DNA of 5,580 bases from Oscillibacter sp. GTDB taxonomy: Bacteria; Bacillota; Clostridia; Oscillospirales; Oscillospiraceae. Location of the stretch: the NCBI GenBank assembly GCA_020025415.1, contig JAHHSB010000092.1, positions 1 to 5,580 of the forward strand, read 5' to 3'. The position numbers and the translations under genes are program-made. This document shows, one piece after another, positions 1 through 5,580 of this stretch. Position 1 is the stretch's first letter; every line of letters begins with the position of its first letter. The notes under the pieces were generated by a model. It searched no databases. It was given only the letters and a program-made list of their open reading frames with translations, and was not told where the DNA came from.

Positions 1-1
1 C

Positions 2-811
2 ACCATTTATGATCGCACGAAGAACATTACGCTTCTGGTCAGCACCCCGGTTCCCCGGCAGCAGCAGTCTGCTGTGGCCGCCGCGTTGATCAGCCGGAAG
101 CCGGAAGTGGAGCAAGTGGGATTTCTGGAGCCTGCCGCTTCCCCCTCCGCCCGAATGCGTCTGCAGATGATGGGTGGGGAGTTCTGCGGCAATGCCTGCA
201 TGGCCGCCGCTGCATACCTCTCCGATCAGGAGCAGCTGACCCCGGGGCAGAGCGCCATCTACCCGCTGGAAGTCTCCGGTGCACAAGAGCTGATCACCTG
301 CCGCCTGGAACGGCGGCTCCACCGCTGCCGGGTCAATGTGTCCATGCCCCTGCCCCAGCGGGTCGGCACCGCCCAGCTTCCCCTGCGGGGGCGGGTCTTC
401 TCCGTTCCGGCGGTTTGGTTCCCCGGTATCGTGCACTGCATCGTGCCGGAGCATTTCCTGACCCGCAGTCAGGCGGAGGAGGTCATCCGCCCCCTGTGCG
501 AAAGTCTGGGAGCCGAGGCCTGCGGCATTCTGCTCTTCAGCGAGTCCACCTCCACCTTCACTCCCCTGGTCTATGTGGCCTCCACGGATACCGCCGTGTG
601 GGAGTCGGGCTGCGGCAGCGGCACGGCAGCCCTGGGTGCCCATCTGGCGCTGCGCCGGGGTGCCGACACCTCCACCCCCCTGCATCAGCCCGGCGGCCTG
701 ATCACCTCCGCGGCGGAGGTCTGCGGCAAGCACGTAACCGGGCTGGTGATCATCGGCAAGGTGCGGCATATGGAAAGCTGCACCATCAGTTTGGATGAAA
801 ATGCCCTGTAA
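2..811 (+). CDS. DapF-fold amino-acid racemase/epimerase, CntK (histidine racemase)-like; 5' end cut by window
   Basis: Cofactor-independent racemases of this fold use two cysteines as an acid/base pair to invert an amino-acid alpha carbon in the cytoplasm. The frame is open from base 2 and gives 269 visible residues ending at TAA 809-811. A family length near 275-280 suggests only about 5-10 N-terminal codons are missing, so the internal GTG at 74 is not the real start. Both expected catalytic cysteines are present: Cys62 (visible numbering) in GGEFCGNAC and Cys204 in WESGCGSGTAA, 142 residues apart, close to the spacing of Cys73 and Cys217 in classical DapF. The second motif lacks the ERGAGET..ACGTG form of DapF. 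EQVGFLE (37-43), VSG, HQPGG (228-232) and CGSGTA match what I remember of staphylococcal CntK, which makes D-histidine for staphylopine. No cntL/cntM-type partner is visible. The fold and enzyme class are secure; the substrate (histidine, another amino acid, or DAP) is not. Confidence 0.85.
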   Translation, partial: TIYDRTKNITLLVSTPVPRQQQSAVAAALISRKPEVEQVGFLEPAASPSARMRLQMMGGEFCGNACMAAAAYLSDQEQLTPGQSAIYPLEVSGAQELITCRLERRLHRCRVNVSMPLPQRVGTAQLPLRGRVFSVPAVWFPGIVHCIVPEHFLTRSQAEEVIRPLCESLGAEACGILLFSESTSTFTPLVYVASTDTAVWESGCGSGTAALGAHLALRRGADTSTPLHQPGGLITSAAEVCGKHVTGLVIIGKVRHMESCTISLDENAL

Positions 812-833
812 GGGGCCGGTTTGGTTTGTTTGC

Positions 834-863
834 CCGCCGCGGATGACCTCTGTATCCCGGCGG
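834..863 (+). other. Strong bulged hairpin in the racemase-secA gap
   Basis: CCGCCG (834-839) pairs with CGGCGG (858-863), and GGAT (841-844) pairs with ATCC (854-857). This gives a 10-bp stem with one bulged C (840) and a 9-base loop (845-853). No T-tract follows, so it is not a canonical intrinsic terminator for the + strand, and its minus-strand exit is not T-rich either. It begins 22 bases after the racemase stop. It could be a 3'-end stabiliser, a weak or Rho-assisted terminator, or part of the secA leader. The pairing is seen directly; the function is inference. Confidence 0.5.
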
Positions 864-871
864 CATGGATG

Positions 872-877
872 TATCAT
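872..877 (+). promoter_or_regulatory. Weak candidate -10 box for secA (TATCAT)
   Basis: TATCAT matches the sigma-70/SigA -10 consensus TATAAT at 5 of 6 positions and lies 50 bases before the secA ATG, in the only AT-richer patch of the gap. No good TTGACA-like -35 box sits 16-18 bases upstream: the hexamer at a 17-base spacer, 849-854, is TCTGTA. The site would also fall just behind the 834-863 hairpin. It is the best promoter candidate in this gap, but secA could equally be read from upstream. Confidence 0.22.
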
Positions 878-881
878 ATTG

Positions 882-896
882 GGGAACGGGATTCCC
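882..896 (+). other. Small hairpin just upstream of the secA ribosome binding site
   Basis: GGGAA (882-886) can pair with TTCCC (892-896) around a 5-base loop. Alternatively CGGG (887-890) can pair with CCCG (894-897). The two forms are mutually exclusive. The structure ends 9-10 bases before the AGAAAGGA Shine-Dalgarno and does not obviously cover it. A leader role is possible but the pairing is short. Confidence 0.25.
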
Positions 897-905
897 GCAA
901 CACTC

Positions 906-913
906 AGAAAGGA
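906..913 (+). promoter_or_regulatory. Shine-Dalgarno AGAAAGGA for secA, long spacing
   Basis: AGAAAGGA is the only good Shine-Dalgarno match before secA. It ends 13 bases before the secA ATG at 927, longer than usual, but only 6 bases before another ATG at 920 that is out of frame with secA. Including the imperfect extension GGATGG (911-916) shortens the secA spacing to 10. An in-frame TGA at 921-923 rules out any secA start upstream of 927. The next in-frame ATG at 936 is farther still from this site. Confidence 0.6.
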
Positions 914-926
914 TGGCTCATGACAA

Positions 927-3677
927 ATGGGTTTGATGAAAAAAATTTTTGGTGATTACAGCTCCCGGGAGCTCAAGCAGATCTATCCTATCGCGGACCG
1001 GATCGATGCCCTGGAGGACAGCTACCGCCAGCTAAGCGATGCCCAGCTGCGAGCCAAGACGGATGAGTTCCGCCAGCGTCTGGCCCAGGGTGAAACGGTA
1101 GACGACCTGCTGCCCGAAGCCTTTGCCACCGTGCGGGAGGCCACGGACCGGGTCCTGGGAATGCGCCCCTACCGGGTACAGCTCATCGGCGGCATCATCC
1201 TCCATCAGGGCCGGATCGCCGAGATGAAGACCGGCGAAGGCAAGACCCTGGTGGCCACGCTGCCCGCCTACCTCAACGCGCTCACTGGCCGGGGCGTGCA
1301 CATCGTGACGGTGAACGATTACCTGGCCAAGCGTGACTCGGAGTGGATGGGCAAGGTCCACCGTTTCCTGGGCCTGTCCGTGGGTCTGATCATCCACGGC
1401 CTGACCAGCAAGGAGCGCCAGGCCGCCTATGCCGCAGACATCACCTACGGCACCAACAACGAGATGGGCTTTGACTATCTGCGGGACAATATGTGCATCT
1501 ACTCCTCTGAGCTGGTGCAGCGGGGCCATGCCTTCGCCATCGTGGACGAGGTGGACTCTATCCTGATCGACGAAGCCCGTACCCCCCTGATCATCTCCGG
1601 CCAGGGGGAGAAGTCCACCCAGCTCTATGATATGACCGAGATGCTGGTGGCCCGGATGAAGAAAAAGGTAGTGGCGGAAGTCGACGCCAAGGAAGCCGAG
1701 GATGAAAACGAGGATGCGGACTACATCGTGGATGAAAAGGCCCGCACCGCCACGCTGACCGCCAATGGCATCGCCAAGGCGGAGGCCTATTTCCATCTGG
1801 AGAATCTGGCCGACCCCGAAAACTCCACCCTGTCCCACCACATCAACCAGGCCATCAAGGCCCACGGCGTGATGAAGCGGGACATCGACTATGTGGTCAA
1901 GGACGGCGAGGTCATCATCGTCGACGAGTTCACCGGCCGTCTGATGTTCGGCCGCCGTTACTCCGACGGGCTCCACCAGGCCATCGAGGCCAAGGAGCAT
2001 GTCGCCGTGGCCAGCGAGAACAAGACCCTGGCGACCATCACCTTCCAGAACTACTTCCGCCTGTACGACAAGCTCTCCGGCATGACCGGTACGGCCATGA
2101 CCGAGCAGGAGGAGTTCGGCACCATCTACAACCTGGACATCGTGGAGGTGCCCACCAACCGGCCCAACGCCCGTATCGACGACCCCGACGTGGTATACAA
2201 GACCGCCGCGGGCAAGTACCGTGCTGTGATTGCCCAGATCAAGGAGTGCCACGAAAAGGGCCAGCCCGTCCTGGTGGGTACGGTATCCATTGAGAAAAAC
2301 GAAATGCTCTCCAAGCTTCTGGCCCGGGAGGGCATCGCCCACAACCTGCTCAACGCCAAGAACCACGAAAAAGAGGCGGAGATCATCGCCCAGGCAGGTA
2401 AGCTGGGCGCCGTTACCGTGGCCACCAACATGGCCGGCCGCGGCACCGATATCATGCTGGGCGGCAACGCTGAGTATCTGGCCACCGCAGACCTGCGCAA
2501 GGCCGGCCTCTCCGACGAGCTGATCGCCGAGGCCACCGGCTACGCCGAGACTGATAATCAGGAGATCCTGGACGCCAGAAAGCTCTTTGCCCAGCGGTTG
2601 GCCGTCCATAAAGCCACCATCACCGACGAGGCGGAAAAGGTCCGGGCCGCCGGCGGACTGTTCATCATCGGCACCGAGCGGCACGACTCCCGCCGGATCG
2701 ACAACCAGCTCCGCGGCCGTGCCGGCCGCCAGGGCGACCCCGGCGAGACCCGCTTCTACCTCTCTTTGGATGACGATCTGATGCGCCTGTTCGGCGGGGA
2801 TCGCATCACCGGGCTGATGGAAAAGACCGGACTGGATGAGGATACCCCCATCGAGAGCAAGATGCTCACTCGGGCCATTGAAAATGCCCAAACCACCGTG
2901 GAGTCCCGGAACTTCCAGTCCCGGAAATCCGTGCTGGAATACGACGACGTGATGAACAAGCAGCGGGAGATCATCTACGGCCAGCGCAAGGAGGTCCTGG
3001 ATGGCAAGGATCTGAAGGAGACCGTCTTGTCCATGACCCACACCGCCATCGCCGATCATGTGGGCATCGTCTTCGGCGAACGGCTGACCCTGAACGCCGG
3101 CGAGCTGCGGGAAGCCCTGCGGGGCCTGGAAGGACTGTACTTCCCCAAGGGGATGTTCCATTTTGACGAACAGACCGCGCCCATGGTCTCCCAGGAGCAG
3201 CTGGTGGAGCAGCTCTACAACGCCGCGGTGAATACCTATGAGGCCAAGGAGAGCGAGGTCACCGCCCCGCTGATGCGGGAGCTGGAGCGGGTCATCATGC
3301 TCCGGGTGGTAGACGAATACTGGATGGACCATATCGACGCCATGGATGACCTCAAGCAGGGCATCCGGCTGCGGGCCTATGCCCAGACCGATCCCGTCAT
3401 CGCCTATAAGCAGGAATCCCTGACCATGTTTGAGGAGATGGTCTCCGCCATCCAGAAAGAGACCGTGCGCCGCCTGTTCTCCGTGCAGCTGAAGAAGAAC
3501 GAGGAAGTCAAGCGGGAGCGCGTGGCCAAAGGCATGGTGGAAAACGTGGGCGGCGACGGCACCGCGCCCAAGAAGCAGCCCGTCAAGGTCAACAAGATCG
3601 GCCGCAACGACCTGTGCCCCTGCGGCAGCGGCCTGAAGTGGAAGAAGTGCACCTGCAAGGAGTACCACGATAACTGA
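927..3677 (+). CDS. secA: SecA, preprotein translocase ATPase
   Basis: SecA is the cytoplasmic/peripheral motor that pushes unfolded preproteins through SecYEG using ATP. The 916-aa product compares with about 841 in B. subtilis and 901 in E. coli, so it is complete. Visible in order: N-terminal [12 protein letters not shown]; Walker A TGEGKT (102-107); DEVD Walker B box (207-210); preprotein cross-linking domain with an acidic low-complexity stretch (about 251-266); IVDEFTGR (331-338); SGMTGTA (384-390); [10 protein letters not shown] (500-509); an extra helical segment about 530-575 in the second ATPase domain; [13 protein letters not shown] (594-606) with the arginine-finger region; helical scaffold/IRA1 region (about 780-845) containing [18 protein letters not shown]; and a C-terminal zinc tail with Cys897, Cys899, Cys908 and Cys910, preceded by a basic linker. 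The zinc tail normally contacts SecB or lipid. Start at ATG 927 is fixed by the upstream TGA 921-923 and by family N-termini. Confidence 0.98.
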   Translation: MGLMKKIFGDYSSRELKQIYPIADRIDALEDSYRQLSDAQLRAKTDEFRQRLAQGETVDDLLPEAFATVREATDRVLGMRPYRVQLIGGIILHQGRIAEMKTGEGKTLVATLPAYLNALTGRGVHIVTVNDYLAKRDSEWMGKVHRFLGLSVGLIIHGLTSKERQAAYAADITYGTNNEMGFDYLRDNMCIYSSELVQRGHAFAIVDEVDSILIDEARTPLIISGQGEKSTQLYDMTEMLVARMKKKVVAEVDAKEAEDENEDADYIVDEKARTATLTANGIAKAEAYFHLENLADPENSTLSHHINQAIKAHGVMKRDIDYVVKDGEVIIVDEFTGRLMFGRRYSDGLHQAIEAKEHVAVASENKTLATITFQNYFRLYDKLSGMTGTAMTEQEEFGTIYNLDIVEVPTNRPNARIDDPDVVYKTAAGKYRAVIAQIKECHEKGQPVLVGTVSIEKNEMLSKLLAREGIAHNLLNAKNHEKEAEIIAQAGKLGAVTVATNMAGRGTDIMLGGNAEYLATADLRKAGLSDELIAEATGYAETDNQEILDARKLFAQRLAVHKATITDEAEKVRAAGGLFIIGTERHDSRRIDNQLRGRAGRQGDPGETRFYLSLDDDLMRLFGGDRITGLMEKTGLDEDTPIESKMLTRAIENAQTTVESRNFQSRKSVLEYDDVMNKQREIIYGQRKEVLDGKDLKETVLSMTHTAIADHVGIVFGERLTLNAGELREALRGLEGLYFPKGMFHFDEQTAPMVSQEQLVEQLYNAAVNTYEAKESEVTAPLMRELERVIMLRVVDEYWMDHIDAMDDLKQGIRLRAYAQTDPVIAYKQESLTMFEEMVSAIQKETVRRLFSVQLKKNEEVKRERVAKGMVENVGGDGTAPKKQPVKVNKIGRNDLCPCGSGLKWKKCTCKEYHDN

Positions 3678-3681
3678 TTGC

Positions 3682-3701
3682 AAAGGGACCCTATCCCCTT
3701 T
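3682..3701 (+). other. Short hairpin after the secA stop
   Basis: AAAGGG (3682-3687) pairs with CCCTTT (3696-3701) across an 8-base loop, starting 4 bases after the secA TGA. It is weak beside the terminator-like hairpin that follows and has no T-tract. It could help define the secA mRNA 3' end or simply be chance. Confidence 0.25.
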
Positions 3702-3719
3702 AGCTCCCATGGGCATCTG

Positions 3720-3773
3720 AAAAAAACGCGCGCCCTCTGTTCTCCTGCCGGAGGGCAGGGGGCGCGTTCTTTG
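3720..3773 (+). terminator. GC-rich intrinsic terminator-like hairpin after secA, potentially bidirectional
   Basis: An inner perfect 6-bp stem, CCTGCC (3744-3749) with GGCAGG (3754-3759), closes a GGAG loop. It stacks on an outer 7-bp G/C stem, 3729-3735 with 3760-3766, with an 8-base one-sided bulge (3736-3743). On the + strand the stem is followed by TTCTTT (3767-3772), a moderate T-tract. On the minus strand the seven A residues at 3720-3726 give an uninterrupted T7 right after the stem, so the reverse orientation looks the stronger. The element ends 11 bases before the pgeF Shine-Dalgarno, so it either ends secA transcription incompletely or acts as a leader structure for pgeF. Confidence 0.7.
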
Positions 3774-3783
3774 ACCCATACAT

Positions 3784-3789
3784 GGAGGT
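3784..3789 (+). promoter_or_regulatory. Shine-Dalgarno GGAGGT deciding the pgeF start
   Basis: GGAGGT lies 4 bases before ATG 3794, a near-consensus ribosome binding site. The in-frame ATG at 3782 overlaps this site and has no purine-rich site of its own (preceded by TTTGACCCATAC). Initiation at 3794 is therefore strongly preferred over 3782. Confidence 0.85.
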
Positions 3790-3793
3790 ATCT

Positions 3794-4612
3794 ATGTCCT
3801 TTACCACACACACCAAGCAGGATCTGATCTGGCTGACCGCTCCGCTTCTGGACGGGCAGGATCGGATCCGTCACGGTTTTTCCACCCGGACCGGCGGCGT
3901 CAGCCGGCCGCCCTTTGACACGCTGAACCTGGCCCTTGGACGGGGAGACGATCCCGCCGCGGTAGAGGAGAATTACCGCCGCTTGTGCGCCGTTGCTGGC
4001 GGCGATCCCGCCCGGACGGTACTCTCCCGCCAGGTCCACGAGGATACGGTGCGCCTGGTGACGGAGGCGGACGTCGGCAAGGGCCTCCGCTTCCCTCAGG
4101 ATTATACCGCCGATGCCCTGATCACCAATCAGCCGAATCTTACTTTGGTGGTCTTTTCCGCCGACTGCGGGATCCTTCTGCTCTATGACCCCAAAGCCGG
4201 AGCCATCGGCGCCATCCACGCCGGCTGGCGGGGCTGCGCCGCCGGCATCGTGGCCAAAACCGTGCGGGAACTGCAGCGGGTCTTCGGTTCCCGGCCAGCG
4301 GACCTGCTCTGCGGCATCGGCCCGTGCATCGGCCCGTGCTGCTTTGAGACCGACGACGACGTTCCCCATGCCATGACCGCCGCGCTGGGCGACCGGGCAG
4401 CCCCCTATCTGGAGCGGCGGGGCCCCAAGTGGCACGTGGATCTGGCAGGGCTGAACCGGGAATGGCTGCTCTCCGCCGGGGTGGACAGCGCCCATATCCA
4501 GCTGTGCAGCCTGTGTACCGCCTGCCATCCGGAGCTGTTCTGGTCCCACCGGAAAATGGGAAATGCCCGGGGCGGGCAGGTGGCTATGATCACCCTTCTA
4601 TCAACGAAATGA
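3794..4612 (+). CDS. pgeF: PgeF, peptidoglycan editing factor (YfiH/YlmD laccase-domain family)
   Basis: Members bind zinc or copper. They were first described as polyphenol oxidases, later as purine nucleoside hydrolysing/phosphorylating enzymes, and in E. coli as the factor that keeps L-Ser from replacing L-Ala in UDP-MurNAc peptide precursors. The 272-aa product has the full family layout: HGFSTRTGGVS (27-37); QVH with metal-ligand His82; SADC with Cys125; HAGWRG with His142; CGIGPCIGPCCFE (173-185); and a C-terminal CTACHPELFWSHR region (241-253). The His/Cys/His metal site is intact. The ADC motif is followed by GI rather than the commoner VP. Start at 3794 is set by GGAGGT 3784-3789; starting at 3782 would add only four residues. 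It follows secA across a terminator-like hairpin and precedes a lipoprotein gene by 17 bases, suggesting co-transcription with that gene. Family assignment is firm; the in vivo substrate here is inferred. Confidence 0.95.
   Translation: MSFTTHTKQDLIWLTAPLLDGQDRIRHGFSTRTGGVSRPPFDTLNLALGRGDDPAAVEENYRRLCAVAGGDPARTVLSRQVHEDTVRLVTEADVGKGLRFPQDYTADALITNQPNLTLVVFSADCGILLLYDPKAGAIGAIHAGWRGCAAGIVAKTVRELQRVFGSRPADLLCGIGPCIGPCCFETDDDVPHAMTAALGDRAAPYLERRGPKWHVDLAGLNREWLLSAGVDSAHIQLCSLCTACHPELFWSHRKMGNARGGQVAMITLLSTK
4315..4338 (+). repeat. 12-base perfect tandem duplication inside pgeF
   Basis: CATCGGCCCGTG occurs twice head to tail (4315-4326 and 4327-4338), encoding the doubled IGPC element of GIGPCIGPC. 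Because a GPxIGPC-like motif is typical of this family, the DNA repeat probably reflects conserved protein sequence plus uniform codon choice rather than a recent duplication. Confidence 0.7.
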
Positions 4613-4614
4613 AC

Positions 4615-4620
4615 AGAGGA
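4615..4620 (+). promoter_or_regulatory. Shine-Dalgarno AGAGGA for the lipoprotein gene
   Basis: AGAGGA ends 9 bases before ATG 4630 and starts 2 bases after the pgeF stop. An alternative in-frame ATG at 4609 overlaps the pgeF stop as ATGA and would add seven residues (MNRGLAP), but the bases before it (TATCAACGAA) contain no Shine-Dalgarno. The 4630 start also gives a normal short basic signal-peptide n-region. Confidence 0.65.
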
Positions 4621-4629
4621 TTGGCGCCT

Positions 4630-5580
4630 ATGAAACGACACGTTTGGAACCGGCTGCTTGCTTTAGTGCTGGTCCCCCTTTTGCTGACAGGCTGCCGGCA
4701 TGAGGCCCCGGGTGACGGAAGCGGCGATGCTTCCTCCTCCGGCTCCTCCATCCAGGCAAATCTGCCCAAGACCTTTGCCCTTCCCTACTATGACGACGAA
4801 ACGTTGGATCCCATCACCTGCGCTGACAGCGCCCAGCAGGCCGTGGGGTCCCTGCTTTACGAGGGCCTGTTCCAGCTGGATGCGCAGCTCTCCCCCAAAC
4901 CCCGCCTGTGCGCCTCTTATCAATACGACGCCGCCACGTACACCTGGACCTTCACCCTGCGCAGCGGCGTCACCTTCAGCGACGGCTCCAGTCTGACCGC
5001 CGCCGATGTGGTGGCCACGCTCAACCGGGCCCGCAGCTCCGCCCGCTATCAGGCCCGGCTCAATGAGATTGAATCCGTCTCCGCCAGTGGGGATACAGTG
5101 GTGGTTATAAAGCTCACCCGAGCCAATACCGGCCTGCCGGCGCTGCTGGACATCCTCATTGTAAAAGCAGGCACCGAGTCCCAGCGGGTCCCGGTGGGGA
5201 CCGGCCCCTATGTCTATACCGCCAATCCGGCGGGGCTGAGCGCCCGGGATGACTGGTGGCAGGGCAGCAGTACCCAACCCGTTTCAGAGATCTCCCTGGT
5301 GGCCGTCAGCGATGAGGACGCGCTCTTTTACCGTTTCTCCTGCATGGACATCCAGCTGATGGTAACGGATCTGACCGGCAGCAATCCCGTCAGTCCCACC
5401 GGCAGCGTCAGCTTTGATGATGCGGATACCACCGTGCTGCAATATATCGGCTTCAACACCAGCCGGTCTGCCCTCTCTTCGGCGGAGCTGCGCCGGGCCA
5501 TCAGCCTGAGCATCGACCGGGAAAATGCAGTCAGTGCATTTCTCTCCGGCCACGGTAAAGCCACCCAGTTCCCCATCTCC
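4630..5580 (+). CDS. Lipoprotein solute-binding protein, extracellular family 5 (oligopeptide/dipeptide ABC transporter type); 3' end cut by window
   Basis: Proteins of this family are anchored outside the membrane by a lipidated cysteine and deliver peptides, nickel or related ligands to an ABC permease. The 317 visible residues are the N-terminal part of a protein usually 500-550 aa long. A lipoprotein signal is clear: basic MKRHVWNR, hydrophobic LLALVLVPLLL and lipobox LTGC with Cys22, then a Gly/Ser/Asp-rich linker (about 23-44). Family landmarks follow in order: LDPITCADSAQQAVGSLLYEGL (59-80), YTWTFTLRSGVTFSDGSSLTAADVV (104-128), VPVGTGPY (187-194), LQYIGFNT (270-277) and LRRAISLSIDR (287-297). 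No stop occurs before the edge. It sits 17 bases after pgeF, so the two are probably one transcription unit. The ligand cannot be told from this part. A murein-peptide or dipeptide role is possible given pgeF, but that is inference. Permease genes, if present, would lie beyond the right edge. Confidence 0.93.
   Translation, partial: MKRHVWNRLLALVLVPLLLTGCRHEAPGDGSGDASSSGSSIQANLPKTFALPYYDDETLDPITCADSAQQAVGSLLYEGLFQLDAQLSPKPRLCASYQYDAATYTWTFTLRSGVTFSDGSSLTAADVVATLNRARSSARYQARLNEIESVSASGDTVVVIKLTRANTGLPALLDILIVKAGTESQRVPVGTGPYVYTANPAGLSARDDWWQGSSTQPVSEISLVAVSDEDALFYRFSCMDIQLMVTDLTGSNPVSPTGSVSFDDADTTVLQYIGFNTSRSALSSAELRRAISLSIDRENAVSAFLSGHGKATQFPIS

Noticed and set aside
843..923. A 26-codon ORF in frame with secA ending at TGA 921-923, considered as a SecM-like leader.
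   Set aside because: Its start ATG lies inside the loop-side stem of the hairpin, has no Shine-Dalgarno, and its translation shows no signal-peptide-like hydrophobic stretch or arrest-like C-terminus.
812..955. Continuation of the racemase frame beyond its TAA, open to TGA 953-955, suggesting possible stop read-through or a leader peptide from ATG 869.
   Set aside because: There is no Shine-Dalgarno before ATG 869, no readthrough-type context was recognised, and the racemase already has its expected length and C-terminus; an open stretch of 47 codons is unremarkable at this GC content.
1677..1724. Acidic low-complexity stretch in SecA (about residues 251-266), considered as an inserted module.
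   Set aside because: It lies in a naturally variable part of the preprotein cross-linking domain and is followed immediately by conserved-looking YIVDEKART, so normal length variation explains it.
1032..3779. A 915-codon open frame on the minus strand covering nearly all of secA.
   Set aside because: It is exactly codon-in-phase with secA, so it stays open only because secA avoids TTA, CTA and TCA codons after CTA 1032-1034. Its translation is a Gly/His/Leu/Val/Asp-rich string with no recognisable domain, while the + strand encodes an unmistakable SecA.
3782..3793. ATG 3782 as the pgeF start, giving four extra residues.
   Set aside because: The codons from 3782 form the GGAGGT ribosome binding site for ATG 3794, and nothing resembling a ribosome binding site precedes 3782.
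3404..4549. A 381-codon minus-strand open frame across the secA end and pgeF.
   Set aside because: It is in phase with pgeF codons and open for the same reason (rare TTA/CTA/TCA); no motif is recognisable, and it crosses the terminator-like hairpin and pgeF ribosome binding site.
4663..5277. A 204-codon minus-strand open frame inside the lipoprotein gene.
   Set aside because: It is the in-phase mirror of the lipoprotein frame, bounded by a TTA codon at 4663-4665 and a TCA codon just after 5277; biased composition, no ribosome binding site or family motif.

Overview
The window looks like an ordinary chromosomal segment from a GC-rich Firmicute of the class Clostridia, most likely an Oscillospiraceae/Ruminococcaceae-type gut anaerobe. 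This is inferred from the Firmicute-style SecA N-terminus (MGLMKKIFG), the purine-rich Shine-Dalgarno sites, the high GC content with strong G/C bias at third codon positions, and gene types common in that group. I did no database comparison. All four genes lie on the + strand, and both outer genes are cut by the window edges.

Layout. (1) Bases 2-811 carry a DapF-fold amino-acid racemase/epimerase missing only its first few codons. Its motifs resemble the histidine racemase CntK more than true diaminopimelate epimerase. (2) Bases 812-926 are a 115-base gap with a strong bulged hairpin without a T-tract, a second small hairpin, a weak possible -10 box and a Shine-Dalgarno. (3) Bases 927-3677 encode a full-length SecA (916 aa), the preprotein translocase ATPase, with all core ATPase motifs and a C-terminal zinc-binding tail of slightly unusual spacing. 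(4) Bases 3678-3793 hold a GC-rich, potentially bidirectional terminator-like hairpin that ends about 11 bases before the Shine-Dalgarno of the next gene. (5) Bases 3794-4612 encode PgeF (YfiH/laccase-domain family). (6) From 4630 to the right edge is the N-terminal 317 codons of a lipoprotein solute-binding protein of the extracellular family 5 (oligopeptide/dipeptide/nickel ABC transporter type), 17 bases downstream of pgeF and probably co-transcribed with it.

How the genes relate. SecA drives Sec-dependent export, and the lipoprotein at the right edge is itself a predicted Sec client. PgeF in other bacteria keeps mis-incorporated serine out of peptidoglycan precursors, and DapF-fold racemases make D- or meso-amino acids. 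A loose cell-envelope/amino-acid theme is therefore possible, but only the pgeF-lipoprotein pair has spacing that argues for an operon.

I see no RNA gene, CRISPR array, insertion sequence, prophage or defence system. I found no convincing previously undescribed system. The items worth a second look are the CntK-like racemase away from visible metallophore genes, the translation-initiation region of secA, the SecA zinc tail, and the terminator-like hairpin abutting pgeF.
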